From the NCBI GenBank assembly GCA_964411445.1, contig CAYPLE010000007.1, positions 1 through 64,000 of the forward strand: a stretch of 64,000 nucleotides of DNA. Direction: 5' to 3'. A program made the translations under genes and the position numbers. How positions within the stretch are numbered: position 1 is the stretch's first letter; each line of letters opens with the position of its first letter. This document shows positions 15,700 through 25,308 of the stretch, one piece after another. The notes below the pieces were generated by a model, which saw only the letters and a list, made by a program, of their open reading frames with translations, made no database searches and was not told the DNA's origin. The stretch is from Aureliella sp964411445. Its GTDB lineage: Bacteria; Planctomycetota; Planctomycetia; Pirellulales; Pirellulaceae.

Positions 15700-18537
15700 A
15701 TGTCCGAAACCGTCTCCGAAGCAGTGCAGTCGGCTTTGAAAACGTTCAATCTGGAGGCTTTTCGCACGGGCCAGCAGGATGTTATCGAGTCCATCGTTCG
15801 CGGTGAGGACTTGCTTTGCGTGATGCCCACCGGTGGGGGAAAGAGCCTGTGTTATCAATTGCCTAGTGTGATTCGGCCTGGTCTAACCATCGTGGTCTCT
15901 CCGTTGATCGCACTGATGAAGGATCAAGTGGATCGCCTTGGACAACTCGGCATTTCCGCGGCGCTACTGAATAGTACGTTGTCACACAGTGAGCAGGAAA
16001 GCCGGCTGACCGATATCGCCCGCGGTAAATACAAAATGGTTTACGTGGCGCCGGAGCGATTGCGAAACCCGCGATTTCAAGAGGCGATACGCTCAACGCC
16101 CATCCAGTTGCTGGCGATCGACGAAGCGCATTGTATCAGCCAGTGGGGCCACGACTTTCGGCCCGATTACACTCGAATCGGACAGTTTCGCGAGTGGCTT
16201 GGTGGGATCCAAACGGTAGCGCTGACAGCTACTGCGACACCACGCGTTCGCGAAGACATTGTTGCTGTCTTGGGACTCAAACGTCCGAAGCAGTTCATGA
16301 GCGGTTTTGCTCGGCCGAATCTTCATTTCGGTGTTGTTACTTGTCAGAGCGATCGCGAAAAAGACGATCAATTGCTGCGGTTTCTCGCGAAGGACCGTGG
16401 TAGCGGCATCATCTACTGCGCAACTCGCAAGCGATGCGATGAATTGGTTGAAGCGATCGGCAAAAAGACCAAACTGCGGGTTGGAGCCTATCATGCTGGG
16501 TTGATGCCCGATGGTAGACGTCAAATCCAAGAGCGGTTCATGCGAAACGAGATTAAGATCGTCGTCGCCACGAATGCTTTTGGAATGGGCATCGACAAAG
16601 CTGATCTACGATTTGTTATCCACTACAACATGCCGGGATCCCTGGAGGCCTACTATCAAGAAGCGGGCAGGGCAGGACGAGACGGAAAGCATTCGCAATG
16701 TGTCATGCTCTACTCCTACCAAGACCGGTACATTCAAGACTTCTTCATCGACAATAACTATCCGTCTCGTCAAGTCATGCAGGCTGTCTACGAATTCCTG
16801 CTCGAGCGTGAAGAGGACCCGATTGAGTTGACGCAAGAAGAGATTCGTGATGCCCTTGGCCTAAGCGTTTCACCGGAAGCAATTGGCAGTAGCCTCCAGG
16901 TGCTCGCACGAACCGGAGTCCTGCAGCGGCTTGAGAGGGGGACCGGTATGGCGGTTGTGCGAATCGACAGCAACCTGCCCACCACCTTGGATATGCTGCC
17001 TCGAGAAGCAAAGGTGCGAAGGATTGTTCTGCGGTTGCTGGAAAGGGCCGTCGGCGATAGACGCTATGAATCGGTGACCATCCATCCTCGCTGGCTATTG
17101 CAAGAATCTGGCCTCAAGCGAGAAACGGTGACGCGGGCACTGCGAGAACTTTCCAAGTTGGAGCCGATCGATTACGTGCCGCCGTTTCGAGGTCGTGCCG
17201 TCCATTTCAAGCGGCGGGGCGTCGCTTTCGATGACCTTGGCATTGATTTCCAAGCACTGCAGAAACGGAAGGCGGCGGAGATTGAGCGTTTAGAGAATGT
17301 GGTCAAGTTCGCGCAATCGCCGCTTTGCCGACAGAAAACAATTCTGAATTACTTCGGCGATCCAAATCCAGAAAATTGTGAACAGTGTGACCGCTGCGGC
17401 CGCAGGGCTGGATGGCCCGTATTCAATGTTGGACAACAGGAGGCTGATGCTAAGGGCGAGGAGCCGAAGTCCGCAGATGGGCGGGCCGCTGAACAGTCGT
17501 CGCATCAAGCTGCACCTGCGGCGTCATCTCCTGCCTCATCGAGTCCTGTTCAAGCAAGTTGTTTGGCAGCAATTATGGATGCCATCGGGCGTATTCACGG
17601 GCGACTCGGAAAACACTTGATTGCGCAGTACTTGTGTGGGTCTCAGAACGCCAAAGTGCAAAAGCTGCATCTTCACAGGTTGAGTGGCTTTGGGATGTTG
17701 AAAGGATTCCGGCAGGCGGATGCAGTCGTGCTGGTCGAGCACCTGTTGGCGGCTGGCGCTCTGGTGCAGCAGGAAGTCAACCGGAATCGCCCCACGATTT
17801 CCGTTTCGCCGCAGTTGACCGATGAGGCCCTGCGGCTGGAGGTGCTTGCTGGTGTGCAGCTTCCTGACAAACTCGCGGCAAAGCTGCTCTCCGCCGTTGG
17901 TTCCCGGGTGCGAGTTTCCCAGCAAGGCTCAGCACATTCTTCGCAGGGCTCAGCACATTCTTCGCAGGGCTCGATGCAGCAGAATGTCGGTGGGCCAACG
18001 AGCGCTGCTGGATCGCCCTCCGTTACCAGTAGGCCCGCTCTGCAGGCTTCAGAGCCTCCTCAAACGCGCGAGTCGCCTGACGAGGTGGCTTCCGCGAAGG
18101 CACTGCAACTGGAAAGTGACTTCTCGGCGTCCGGCGAGGTGCAGAGGGCTTCGCAAATGGTCGGATCAGACGCGAAGCCGTCGAATTCTGCGGAAAGTGA
18201 GCTATTCGGGGAGAAGCAAAGTTCTGCACCAGCAGCACCCATGCAGGATAAGAAGCCAGAGAGTCCCGCAGGCTCCGCCGGGCATACCCGCGAATTGCCC
18301 AAGCACGATTGGCAGTGGTCAGTGCGGCTTTTCAAAGACGGATTTCGTTGGCACGAGGTCGAGCAGGTGCGGCGAATGGATGATTTACAGGTGGCGGCGA
18401 GCCTAACCCAGGCGCTGGACGCAGGTGTGAAGATCCCGCGAGAATGGATTGCCAGTGACAGCGACGGTGAGCTGTCGACCGGGCAGAGGCGACTGCTTCG
18501 GCATATTCAACGCCGAAGTGCTGCTGGGCTGTCCTAG
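15700..18537 (+). CDS. recQ: ATP-dependent DNA helicase RecQ with long C-terminal extension
   Basis: 3'-5' SF2 helicase for recombination and fork repair. The start is the ATG at 15700; a TTG at 15661 is possible but less likely. The helicase core has MPTGGGKSLCYQL (Walker A), AIDEAHCISQWGHDFRP, ALTATATPRVREDI and YYQEAGRAGRDGK. A roughly 170-residue winged-helix-like segment follows before the zinc motif (CRQKTILNYFGDPNPENCEQ then CDRCG). An RQC-type helical region follows (about QASCLAAIMDAIGRIHGRLG). Then comes a low-complexity Ser/Gln/Pro-rich stretch of about 170 residues with GSAHSSQ repeats. The last 80 residues (WSVRLFKDGFRWHEVEQVRR) look like an HTH_40-type helix-turn-helix as in long RecQ/YpbB proteins. 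No HRDC domain is evident. 945 residues, well above the usual 600. Confidence 0.93.
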   Translation: MSETVSEAVQSALKTFNLEAFRTGQQDVIESIVRGEDLLCVMPTGGGKSLCYQLPSVIRPGLTIVVSPLIALMKDQVDRLGQLGISAALLNSTLSHSEQESRLTDIARGKYKMVYVAPERLRNPRFQEAIRSTPIQLLAIDEAHCISQWGHDFRPDYTRIGQFREWLGGIQTVALTATATPRVREDIVAVLGLKRPKQFMSGFARPNLHFGVVTCQSDREKDDQLLRFLAKDRGSGIIYCATRKRCDELVEAIGKKTKLRVGAYHAGLMPDGRRQIQERFMRNEIKIVVATNAFGMGIDKADLRFVIHYNMPGSLEAYYQEAGRAGRDGKHSQCVMLYSYQDRYIQDFFIDNNYPSRQVMQAVYEFLLEREEDPIELTQEEIRDALGLSVSPEAIGSSLQVLARTGVLQRLERGTGMAVVRIDSNLPTTLDMLPREAKVRRIVLRLLERAVGDRRYESVTIHPRWLLQESGLKRETVTRALRELSKLEPIDYVPPFRGRAVHFKRRGVAFDDLGIDFQALQKRKAAEIERLENVVKFAQSPLCRQKTILNYFGDPNPENCEQCDRCGRRAGWPVFNVGQQEADAKGEEPKSADGRAAEQSSHQAAPAASSPASSSPVQASCLAAIMDAIGRIHGRLGKHLIAQYLCGSQNAKVQKLHLHRLSGFGMLKGFRQADAVVLVEHLLAAGALVQQEVNRNRPTISVSPQLTDEALRLEVLAGVQLPDKLAAKLLSAVGSRVRVSQQGSAHSSQGSAHSSQGSMQQNVGGPTSAAGSPSVTSRPALQASEPPQTRESPDEVASAKALQLESDFSASGEVQRASQMVGSDAKPSNSAESELFGEKQSSAPAAPMQDKKPESPAGSAGHTRELPKHDWQWSVRLFKDGFRWHEVEQVRRMDDLQVAASLTQALDAGVKIPREWIASDSDGELSTGQRRLLRHIQRRSAAGLS
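17926..17976 (+). repeat. 21-bp coding tandem repeat in recQ
   Basis: The unit GGCTCAGCACATTCTTCGCAG occurs twice in tandem and a third partial copy follows. It encodes G-S-A-H-S-S-Q in the low-complexity linker of RecQ. The 21-nt period keeps frame, so copy-number change would only alter linker length. Confidence 0.85.
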
Positions 18538-18563
18538 CAACTGCTTGCGTTAATCCGATTGCA

Positions 18564-18606
18564 CAAAAAAACGCTTCCCCGGGGCCGAGGAAGCGTTCGT
18601 TTTTTC
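18564..18606. terminator. bidirectional intrinsic terminator between recQ and the 1180-residue protein gene
   Basis: A hairpin AACGCTTCC ... GGAAGCGTT (18570-18598, loop CCGGGGCCGA) has a run of As on its left (18564-18570) and TTTTTT at 18600-18605 on its right. It can therefore terminate the plus-strand recQ transcript and the minus-strand transcript arriving from the 18631 gene. Confidence 0.85.
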
Positions 18607-18630
18607 GATTTGCAGAAGCAGTCCGCTGGC

Positions 18631-21600
18631 CTACATGCCCCAGTCTTCTTGCTCGAAGATCTCGTCGATAGCTGCCAAGTAGTTTGCTGCCTGCATAATA
18701 GGCGGTGTCCCAAGACTGACTTCGGTCCAATCGTGCTGGCTCTGCGTTCCGAGCACACGGACCAAATAGTTGCCCTCCGCATCGCGAAGCTTAACGAATT
18801 CAGTCGAATCGAGAACTGTGGAGTAAACGTCTTGTGCGCTGTCCACGATGGTCATGATCAATTCGGAACCGTCGTTGGAGAGCACCGCTTCTGCGTAACT
18901 CACGTCTTCAAAGCCAGCTAGCAAGCTAGACCATTGAAGCGAGTTGTCGCTACCAAGCGAGAAGAATGCACCTGATACGGTGTCGGTTCCGTTGCTGTAG
19001 CGAGACGCCAATTGATCCAGGATCCGAGCTCGACGCGATTCGATGCCCAGAACACCGAAGTTGTATCCCGATGCATCCGCTCCACCTGGCTCTGCGACGT
19101 TGACCGTAAACTGGTTTGCTGCCGAATCAGCATCGCCAAGTGGTCCAGGAATGTCTTGGCCGTCGATCGTGAACTCAGGAAGCGAGAAACTGATCACATA
19201 CTGGCCAGGGCCCAGGTTTTCGAAGTGGTAGCTGCCGTCGCTGAGAGTCCGGATCGTTTGAGATTCGATGGTTTGGCCCAACGAGACGCCGGTGATGGTG
19301 ACGTGGACACCACCCACACGCAGCTCTTCGATGTCGGCTGCTCCGTCGCCGTCAATGTCGTAGCCTTCCATCGATCCATCATTGTTTTCGTCCATCCAGA
19401 CGGTGCCGGAGATCGTCGTTGGCAGGAACTCTTCAACGGTGACGTTGACGGTTCCGGTCGACTGATTGTTGCCTCCACCATTGTCTTGCAACGTGTACTC
19501 GAACGACGCGTCGCCGGTGTACTCGTCACCTGGAGTGTACGTGATTGTTCCATCGTTGTTCAGCACAACTGTGCCGTTTGTCGACGCGGTTGCCGTCACT
19601 GCAACAATCGATAGCACTTGGCCAGATTCATTAGCTGGTCCGGTGGAATCATTCTCAAGCAAATCTTCGATTGAGATGATTTGTGGATTGTTCTTGAAGG
19701 CTCGAACGCTATCGGTGCCAGCGATTGGAGGGTCATTCACGGCACTGACGGCGATGGTAACCGTGCCGGTCGCCGACGCTCCGAGCGAATCGAGAACGGT
19801 GTAGGTAAATTCATCCGAGCCGTTGAAGTCGGCTGGTGGTGAGTAAAGGACGTTGTCGCCATTCAGCGTGACGGTACCACCGGCCGAAGACGTCGCAGCT
19901 ACTGCGGATACACTCAGCGTCTGACTGTTCTCGTTGGCTGGACCAGGCGAGTCATTTTGGAGAAGCACGGAAGTGGCGATCGTGGCAGTGGTGTCTTCCG
20001 CAGTTGAGGAACTGTCGGCACCGGCAATCGGATCATCATTGACTGCTTCAACAGCAATCACAACGGTTGCAGTGCCCGTGTCAGAAGGATTGCCGTTGTC
20101 CGCGGCGACGTAGGTGAATGTGAAGTCACCGTTGAAGTCGTCCGCCGGGGTGTAAATGACATTGGTGCCGTCGATTGCAACGCTTCCACCACCAGCGGTC
20201 ACCGCCGCGACGCTCGTTAGTGAAAGTGTTTGCTTGCCAGCTTCGCCAGCACCTGGGCTATCGTTGGATAGCAAGGTTGAGATGGCGATGGTAGCCGATG
20301 TGTCTTCTGTGCCTGTCGCAGTATCGTCGGTCAGATCGACGGGATCATTGACATCGGTGACGGTGATCGTAACGGTTCCAACCGAATCAACGCTTCCATC
20401 AGCGGTGTCGTTCATCGTGTAGGTGAAGACATCGGTACCGAAGAAGTCTCCGTCGGGAGTATACAGGATTGTGTCGTCAGACGCGTCGGTCGTACCTTGG
20501 TCGTCGATCGTTACTGAGCCATTGGCTGGTTGCGACGCGATACCAACGAGAACCTTGGTGGCTCCATCATTGGCACGGTCATTGCCCAGGACATTGATGA
20601 CATTGTTCGTCGTGTCTTCAGCAAAGGTCTCTCGGTCCGTTCGTGCTCGAGGCAATACTGTTGGTTCGACCTCAACAGTTACCGTTGCCGTATCGGTAAG
20701 TCCGCCGCTGTCCTCAATCGTGTAGGTGAACGTTTCGGTGCCGACAAAGCTCGGATCTGGCGTATAGAGCAAGGTCAGGCCGTTAGCGGCAATTCGGACG
20801 CTGCCACCATTGCTTGGTGTCGACACGCTTGCGATCGTCAAGCTGTCGCCTGGCTCGTTCGGACCAGCACTATCGTTGGCGAGTACGTCGAGAACGTTGT
20901 CGGTTGTCTCTTCGTCAACGTTGAGTGCATCATCTTGTGCGGTTGGATCATCGTTGACTGGCGACATTGTGATGGCGACCGTTGCCGAGGATCGCAGGCC
21001 CGTGCTGTCTTGAACCGTGTAGGTGACTTGGTCAGTCCCGGTGAAGTCGGCCGGTGGCGTATAGGTGAAGCCGTTGAGCGTGCCTTGAGTGGTACCGCTG
21101 ATGGTGTCAACGCTGACAACGGTTAAGGTTCGGGGAGCGGTAACGGTGTCGTTCTGAGTCAGGTCGACGCTTCCACCAACCAGGAGCAGGGCAGTGTCCT
21201 CAGGCGTGGAAACGGAGTCATTGACCGCAACGGGGGCGGTCGGGTCGACGATGATGTTTACAGAAGCAGAACCATAGCTGATCATCGATGGGTCAATTCG
21301 CCCATTGTCCGGAAGCGTTTGAGTTGCATCAAACACATTCACTTGGCTAGTCGGTTCGTTCTCGTGCTGGTTCAACACGAAGTTCACCGTACCAGCTTCT
21401 TCGGCGGTCAATTCAGCAGAGAAGAACAAGTAAACTCCACCCGTCGGACTTGGTGGAGTTGTGCTTGTTGCAAACGATGTGATCTCGTTGAAGAACTCGG
21501 TAGCTTCGTTACCGGCATCTCCAGGGAATGCGCGTTGCCCGTTTTGGTAAACAGACCCAAACGTTAGGCCGTCGCGGAAATTTGGTGGAACGTGGGGATA

Positions 21601-22173
21601 GTCAATCTTGTCAAATTCTGGAATGCCAACATCAATGGCATTTTGGAACACGGCCGTCGGACCGGTTGGTCGAGTGTCTTGCACAAATACATTCAGCAAG
21701 AACTGTTGGTCGACAACAACTTGAGAAATTGGGTTCCCCTCAAGATCCGTCACCTCGGCCGTGTACGTGACCAACGGGGCGGTCTCGCCTTCACCATTCA
21801 AGTGGTTGACGATTAACAGGGCATCGATCGGCGAAAGTGAACCATCGCCATTGACGTCGATGAACGACTTATTCTGCGGGTCAACTGGCCCAGTCTCTAA
21901 CTGACGAGCGCCTTTGTTGTTGAGTTCATTGACAACCAGCAGCACGTCTCGCGGGGAAACGTTGAAGTCGTAGTCAACATCCTCGGCAATGAGCGGGTTG
22001 TGGAATGGCACGGCGGCAACATCGCCAGCCAGGAGCCTTCTGCCTTCGAGGCCCTCTAGGCGAAGTGTGCGGAGTCGGTCTTTTCGCGTCCGTGGCGACT
22101 TCTTGTTTCTACCGAGCATTTTTCCGAGTTCTTTCTTCATTACTGAGCCCAAAAGACGTCCAGTGGCTTGCAA
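18631..22173 (-). CDS. LEPR-XLL surface protein with dockerin, cohesin-like and six cadherin-like repeats
   Basis: Exported giant protein (1180 residues) with no recognised enzyme domain. A basic N terminus ends in the LEPR-XLL-type motif LRLEGLEGRRLLAG (about 37-50), a planctomycete N-terminal sorting or processing motif. Residues 66-127 form a dockerin type I pair (VSPRDVLLVVNELN and DVNGDGSLSPIDALLIVNHL). Residues about 134-310 resemble a cohesin-like fold (QVVVDQQFLLNVFVQD ... FSAELTAEEAGTVNFVLN). Residues about 313-905 are six roughly 95-residue cadherin-like/tandem-95 repeats, each with a PVAVNDS/EDT-type opening and YTPxxDFxGxDxFTY core. An SdrD-B-like domain (SGTVWMDENNDGS) and a C-terminal region of unknown type follow. 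I see no cysteine. An alternative start at 22140 (MKKELGK) removes 11 residues. Likely a cell-surface or matrix adhesin. Confidence 0.85.
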   Translation of the reverse strand: MQATGRLLGSVMKKELGKMLGRNKKSPRTRKDRLRTLRLEGLEGRRLLAGDVAAVPFHNPLIAEDVDYDFNVSPRDVLLVVNELNNKGARQLETGPVDPQNKSFIDVNGDGSLSPIDALLIVNHLNGEGETAPLVTYTAEVTDLEGNPISQVVVDQQFLLNVFVQDTRPTGPTAVFQNAIDVGIPEFDKIDYPHVPPNFRDGLTFGSVYQNGQRAFPGDAGNEATEFFNEITSFATSTTPPSPTGGVYLFFSAELTAEEAGTVNFVLNQHENEPTSQVNVFDATQTLPDNGRIDPSMISYGSASVNIIVDPTAPVAVNDSVSTPEDTALLLVGGSVDLTQNDTVTAPRTLTVVSVDTISGTTQGTLNGFTYTPPADFTGTDQVTYTVQDSTGLRSSATVAITMSPVNDDPTAQDDALNVDEETTDNVLDVLANDSAGPNEPGDSLTIASVSTPSNGGSVRIAANGLTLLYTPDPSFVGTETFTYTIEDSGGLTDTATVTVEVEPTVLPRARTDRETFAEDTTNNVINVLGNDRANDGATKVLVGIASQPANGSVTIDDQGTTDASDDTILYTPDGDFFGTDVFTYTMNDTADGSVDSVGTVTITVTDVNDPVDLTDDTATGTEDTSATIAISTLLSNDSPGAGEAGKQTLSLTSVAAVTAGGGSVAIDGTNVIYTPADDFNGDFTFTYVAADNGNPSDTGTATVVIAVEAVNDDPIAGADSSSTAEDTTATIATSVLLQNDSPGPANENSQTLSVSAVAATSSAGGTVTLNGDNVLYSPPADFNGSDEFTYTVLDSLGASATGTVTIAVSAVNDPPIAGTDSVRAFKNNPQIISIEDLLENDSTGPANESGQVLSIVAVTATASTNGTVVLNNDGTITYTPGDEYTGDASFEYTLQDNGGGNNQSTGTVNVTVEEFLPTTISGTVWMDENNDGSMEGYDIDGDGAADIEELRVGGVHVTITGVSLGQTIESQTIRTLSDGSYHFENLGPGQYVISFSLPEFTIDGQDIPGPLGDADSAANQFTVNVAEPGGADASGYNFGVLGIESRRARILDQLASRYSNGTDTVSGAFFSLGSDNSLQWSSLLAGFEDVSYAEAVLSNDGSELIMTIVDSAQDVYSTVLDSTEFVKLRDAEGNYLVRVLGTQSQHDWTEVSLGTPPIMQAANYLAAIDEIFEQEDWGM

Positions 22174-22628
22174 AGTAATTCGCTGTCGGCGGCAGAAGAG
22201 GCCACCTGAGATAAGCGCATGAAAAGGGGGAAACGTTTCAAGCTGTCTAGATTAGTCAAGACAGGAGGGTTTTGCAATTAAGGTAATCAGGGTTAGCTGG
22301 GGGTGTTTGGGAATAAATTTCAGCCCGCAGAATTACCCGAAGAGCCGCCTAAACCGACAGAATCGTTAGCAATCCGGGACTTAGAGCGAGCCCCATTCGT
22401 AAAAGTTCCTCAGTTCCGAGCGTTTCTACTCAAGCTCCAAGCTGGACTTTGACGGCTGCCTGCCTGTTTTCTCTAAGCCTCCCAGGTTGACTCGGCTGGC
22501 CGGAGTCGAAAGGTGGGCCGTCTCGTGAAGTCAGTCGTTTTGGGGGGGGCGGTCGCGCAAATGCCAGGCAATCTCATTGAGGTGATGTGTACGGTCCGAG
22601 CTCAAGTGGCACCGACCCGAGGCAACGT
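22174..22628. other. 455-bp intergenic region upstream of the 1180-residue protein gene
   Basis: Holds the promoter region of the downstream minus-strand gene. A 10-bp palindrome GAAACGTTTC lies at 22230-22239 and an inverted repeat CTGTCT-N10-AGACAG at 22243-22264. Nothing coding is seen, and I find no clear terminator for the 752-residue protein gene whose transcript would enter from the right. Confidence 0.5.
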
Positions 22629-24887
22629 TTAGGCGTTCAGATGGTTGATCACCAGCAGTGCATCAATGGCGCTCACAAAGCTATCGCCATTGACGTCAAT
22701 GTAAGGAGGAGATGAGAGGAGAGAGCCTCGCAGGTCTCTCGCACCGTTTGCGTTGATGTCGTTCACAACCAGCAGAACATCGATCGGAGCGATGAAACCG
22801 TCGTTGTCCACATCCAACGGCTCGGTCGGATTCTGCCACTGGCTCGTTGCTGTCTCGAAACCAAAGTCGACCTCGTCGGTTAGGAGCCCCGCAGTTACGC
22901 TGACCGGACGGATGGCAGGCAACTCTAAATTGCGGTAGCCGCCCAGGGGGGTGACGCGAACGTTGTATTGTCCGGTTGGCAGATTCTCAATTGCATATCC
23001 ACCTAGTGAATTGGTCGTGGTGACCGTACTGGCACCGAAACGAAGATCGTCTAGCCGAACACTTGAGAAAGCGTGCCCGCCAATATTGACGTAAGCAATG
23101 TCCGCATTGGGGCTCGAGACCTCCATGCGCTCGACTTCTCCAAGCGAGAGTTGGCCTGTCGTATGTCGAGCTACAAGGTTGCCAGCGGAGTCAAAGGCAT
23201 CGATCCGTCCGAACGCTCTGGTGCTGGCCCCGATGGCATCGATGCTGACGACACTCGTTGGGGAGCTGAAGTTGACTTGCAGTTGGCGGGATGCGTCGGT
23301 CCAAGTCGCCATGTAGGTTGAGGCGCCACGAGAAAACCCACGGAATGTCTTGCTGCCTGTGCTTGCCGCCGAATCGGCAAAAACCCCCACCCGACCATCG
23401 GCGTCGGTTCCGGTTGAAGTTAGCGTTAGGTCGGTTCGGAAGCCGCTGTCGATCTGCCCGTCAGGAAGGTCGTCTGGTTCGATGCGTTGTTCAAGAACGA
23501 GTGGATCGCCAGCACCGTTGACGAGCTCCACTGTCCAGCCACCGGCGCCAAATTCATTGAAGTCACGAAGCGTATTCTTGTTTTCGTCAATCCAAACATG
23601 CCCCGCGATGCCTTGTGTGGCGGTGCGGTTGGCCTTGCCTATCTGACCACGGAAAACATTGCTGACAACGGTTGAATTTTCATCCCGGGCCCGAATCTCG
23701 ATCTCACTAGCGCTTGCAGGCAAGGCGATTTCAAGGTCTAGGCTTGCGACATAGTCGTTCGGAGTAGCTGCTATTTGCCATGCACCACCATCAACGCGAT
23801 ATTCGATATGCGTGATGCGATTAATCGTAATATCATTGCCAAGGCCAGAACTGTTTAGGTTCGGCAGAGTCTGGACAGTCGCGCTGCCGTTGAAAATGTA
23901 GTTCCCAGTGTCTTCTCGAAAGTAGCCTGAGCCAGTCAATTTGTGCGGCACGTCCAGGACATCGAATATGCCGTCCGAATCACTGTCTTGCCATCCCAGC
24001 ATGGCAAATGTACTAGCGGGCGACGTGTAATTTGCATACGCGGTATCAAGCAGTGTTCCAGAAGCCATGATGCTTGGCTGCTGCTCAAAACCTGGATTGG
24101 GATTGTTGGCAGCGTTTTCGTTCTGCGTGTTGTAGTAGCCACGTCGCGCGAAGTAGCTGCCACCGCCTGGATATTCATCGCGCGCCCAGAACATGTGTCC
24201 TGTCTCATGCGTGATTGTGCTTGCTGGGCGGGTCGATGGGACAATCATGAACAGTCCGCCCGCAAAGGCAAACGCTCGTGAAAATGAACCGCCGCTTGCA
24301 AATTGTCCGTCGGAGTCGTTTTGAGAGGGGACGACGAACATGGTGAACGACCAGTCTGTGTCATGCTTGACCCGCTGATCGTGGTTGAATTCTCGAATGT
24401 CCGACTCAAGCGTCCCCGATGTATACCCTTGTCCGTCCAGGAACTCGCGTACATAAAGTGAAAAGTCATTGCTACGCCGCGATATCGGCTCGTACTGCGT
24501 AGGTTCCGGAGTGGCAGCAAAGGTGGTGTCGACGGTGAAGGACAGCTCATGGACCGTCGATTTTCGCGCGAGCGCTTCGACCCACCAATCGAGCCCTTCG
24601 TCGATGTTGCCTAGTACTTCATCGATGTGCGATTGCGTCCAGTCTTCGCTACTTGGGTCGTTCGTTCCATCGCTTTCCAAGAAGACCGGAGTGACAGCCA
24701 CGCTGCCCAGCATGAATTCGCCAAGGTCGTCTGGTGTGGCACCGTAGGGTGTCGCAGAGAGAAGCTGGCGTTGCTCAAGCGATTCTAAGCGAAGAGCCTT
24801 TCGTGTGCGGCTGCGCCGTGCAGCCTTGGCTTGGCCCCGCGAAACGGACTTTTGGGAGTTGCCGAAGATATTGAGGCGAAAGCCCAT
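22629..24887 (-). CDS. LEPR-XLL secreted metalloprotease with SdrD-B-like and dockerin domains
   Basis: Exported zinc metallopeptidase. The LEPR-XLL motif LRLESLEQRQLLSA is at residues 32-45. The protease region (about 60-330) has HETGHMFWARDEY: H227, E228 and H231 form HExxH and D237 follows, so the third ligand is probably Asp, as in M64-like or snapalysin-like metzincins. After this come a beta-rich domain, an SdrD-B-like module (GIAGHVWIDENKNTLRDFNE), a discoidin/PEP-type segment, and a C-terminal dockerin pair at about 687-752 (DVDNDGFIAPIDVLLVVNDI and DVNGDSFVSAIDALLVINHL). I see no cysteine. Dockerin plus protease suggests it is attached to a matrix or scaffold. The catalytic site looks intact. 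Confidence 0.87.
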   Translation of the reverse strand: MGFRLNIFGNSQKSVSRGQAKAARRSRTRKALRLESLEQRQLLSATPYGATPDDLGEFMLGSVAVTPVFLESDGTNDPSSEDWTQSHIDEVLGNIDEGLDWWVEALARKSTVHELSFTVDTTFAATPEPTQYEPISRRSNDFSLYVREFLDGQGYTSGTLESDIREFNHDQRVKHDTDWSFTMFVVPSQNDSDGQFASGGSFSRAFAFAGGLFMIVPSTRPASTITHETGHMFWARDEYPGGGSYFARRGYYNTQNENAANNPNPGFEQQPSIMASGTLLDTAYANYTSPASTFAMLGWQDSDSDGIFDVLDVPHKLTGSGYFREDTGNYIFNGSATVQTLPNLNSSGLGNDITINRITHIEYRVDGGAWQIAATPNDYVASLDLEIALPASASEIEIRARDENSTVVSNVFRGQIGKANRTATQGIAGHVWIDENKNTLRDFNEFGAGGWTVELVNGAGDPLVLEQRIEPDDLPDGQIDSGFRTDLTLTSTGTDADGRVGVFADSAASTGSKTFRGFSRGASTYMATWTDASRQLQVNFSSPTSVVSIDAIGASTRAFGRIDAFDSAGNLVARHTTGQLSLGEVERMEVSSPNADIAYVNIGGHAFSSVRLDDLRFGASTVTTTNSLGGYAIENLPTGQYNVRVTPLGGYRNLELPAIRPVSVTAGLLTDEVDFGFETATSQWQNPTEPLDVDNDGFIAPIDVLLVVNDINANGARDLRGSLLSSPPYIDVNGDSFVSAIDALLVINHLNA

Positions 24888-25308
24888 TCAAATCACTCCA
24901 CTCGTTCGCGAAATCTAGCCCTGTCGGAATTGATTCATCAAGCCGGCCACTTTGCCAGCTCTGATAAACCGATCAGGGAGAACCCTACCTTTGGACGATA
25001 AACGCGGCCACTTGTTCCCTCAACGCTGCCCTATTTAATTATTGCAGGGAAGTACTCGAGAGGGCCGCATACTTGACCCAATTGGTCTATTTGCCATCGC
25101 CAGGCAAACACTGGGTCGGTCCAATCTGCGCAGTCATCGCCAGCAGGATAAACCTCTCAATCCTAACTCTGGGGGCAACGGCTGATAGATATGTCACGCG
25201 TTTTGGCGTATGCGAACTGCATTTTGCAACAAAAAAGGCCAGCCCCTGATGAGGCTGGCCTAATGAAATTCGAACTCTCAATCGGAGCGTTCGTTCGCCG
25301 ATTTGAGT
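24888..25308. other. 421-bp intergenic region between the protease and the 5112-residue protein genes
   Basis: Contains the terminator of the giant gene at 25231-25261 and, to its left, the presumed promoter of the protease gene. No open frame, RNA or clear promoter box could be supported. Confidence 0.5.
25231..25261 (-). terminator. intrinsic terminator of the giant-protein gene
   Basis: A perfect 9-bp stem AGGCCAGCC / GGCTGGCCT (25236-25244 and 25253-25261, loop CCTGATGA) is followed on the minus strand by TTTTTTG. It lies about 50 bp past the stop of the 5112-residue protein gene. Confidence 0.88.
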
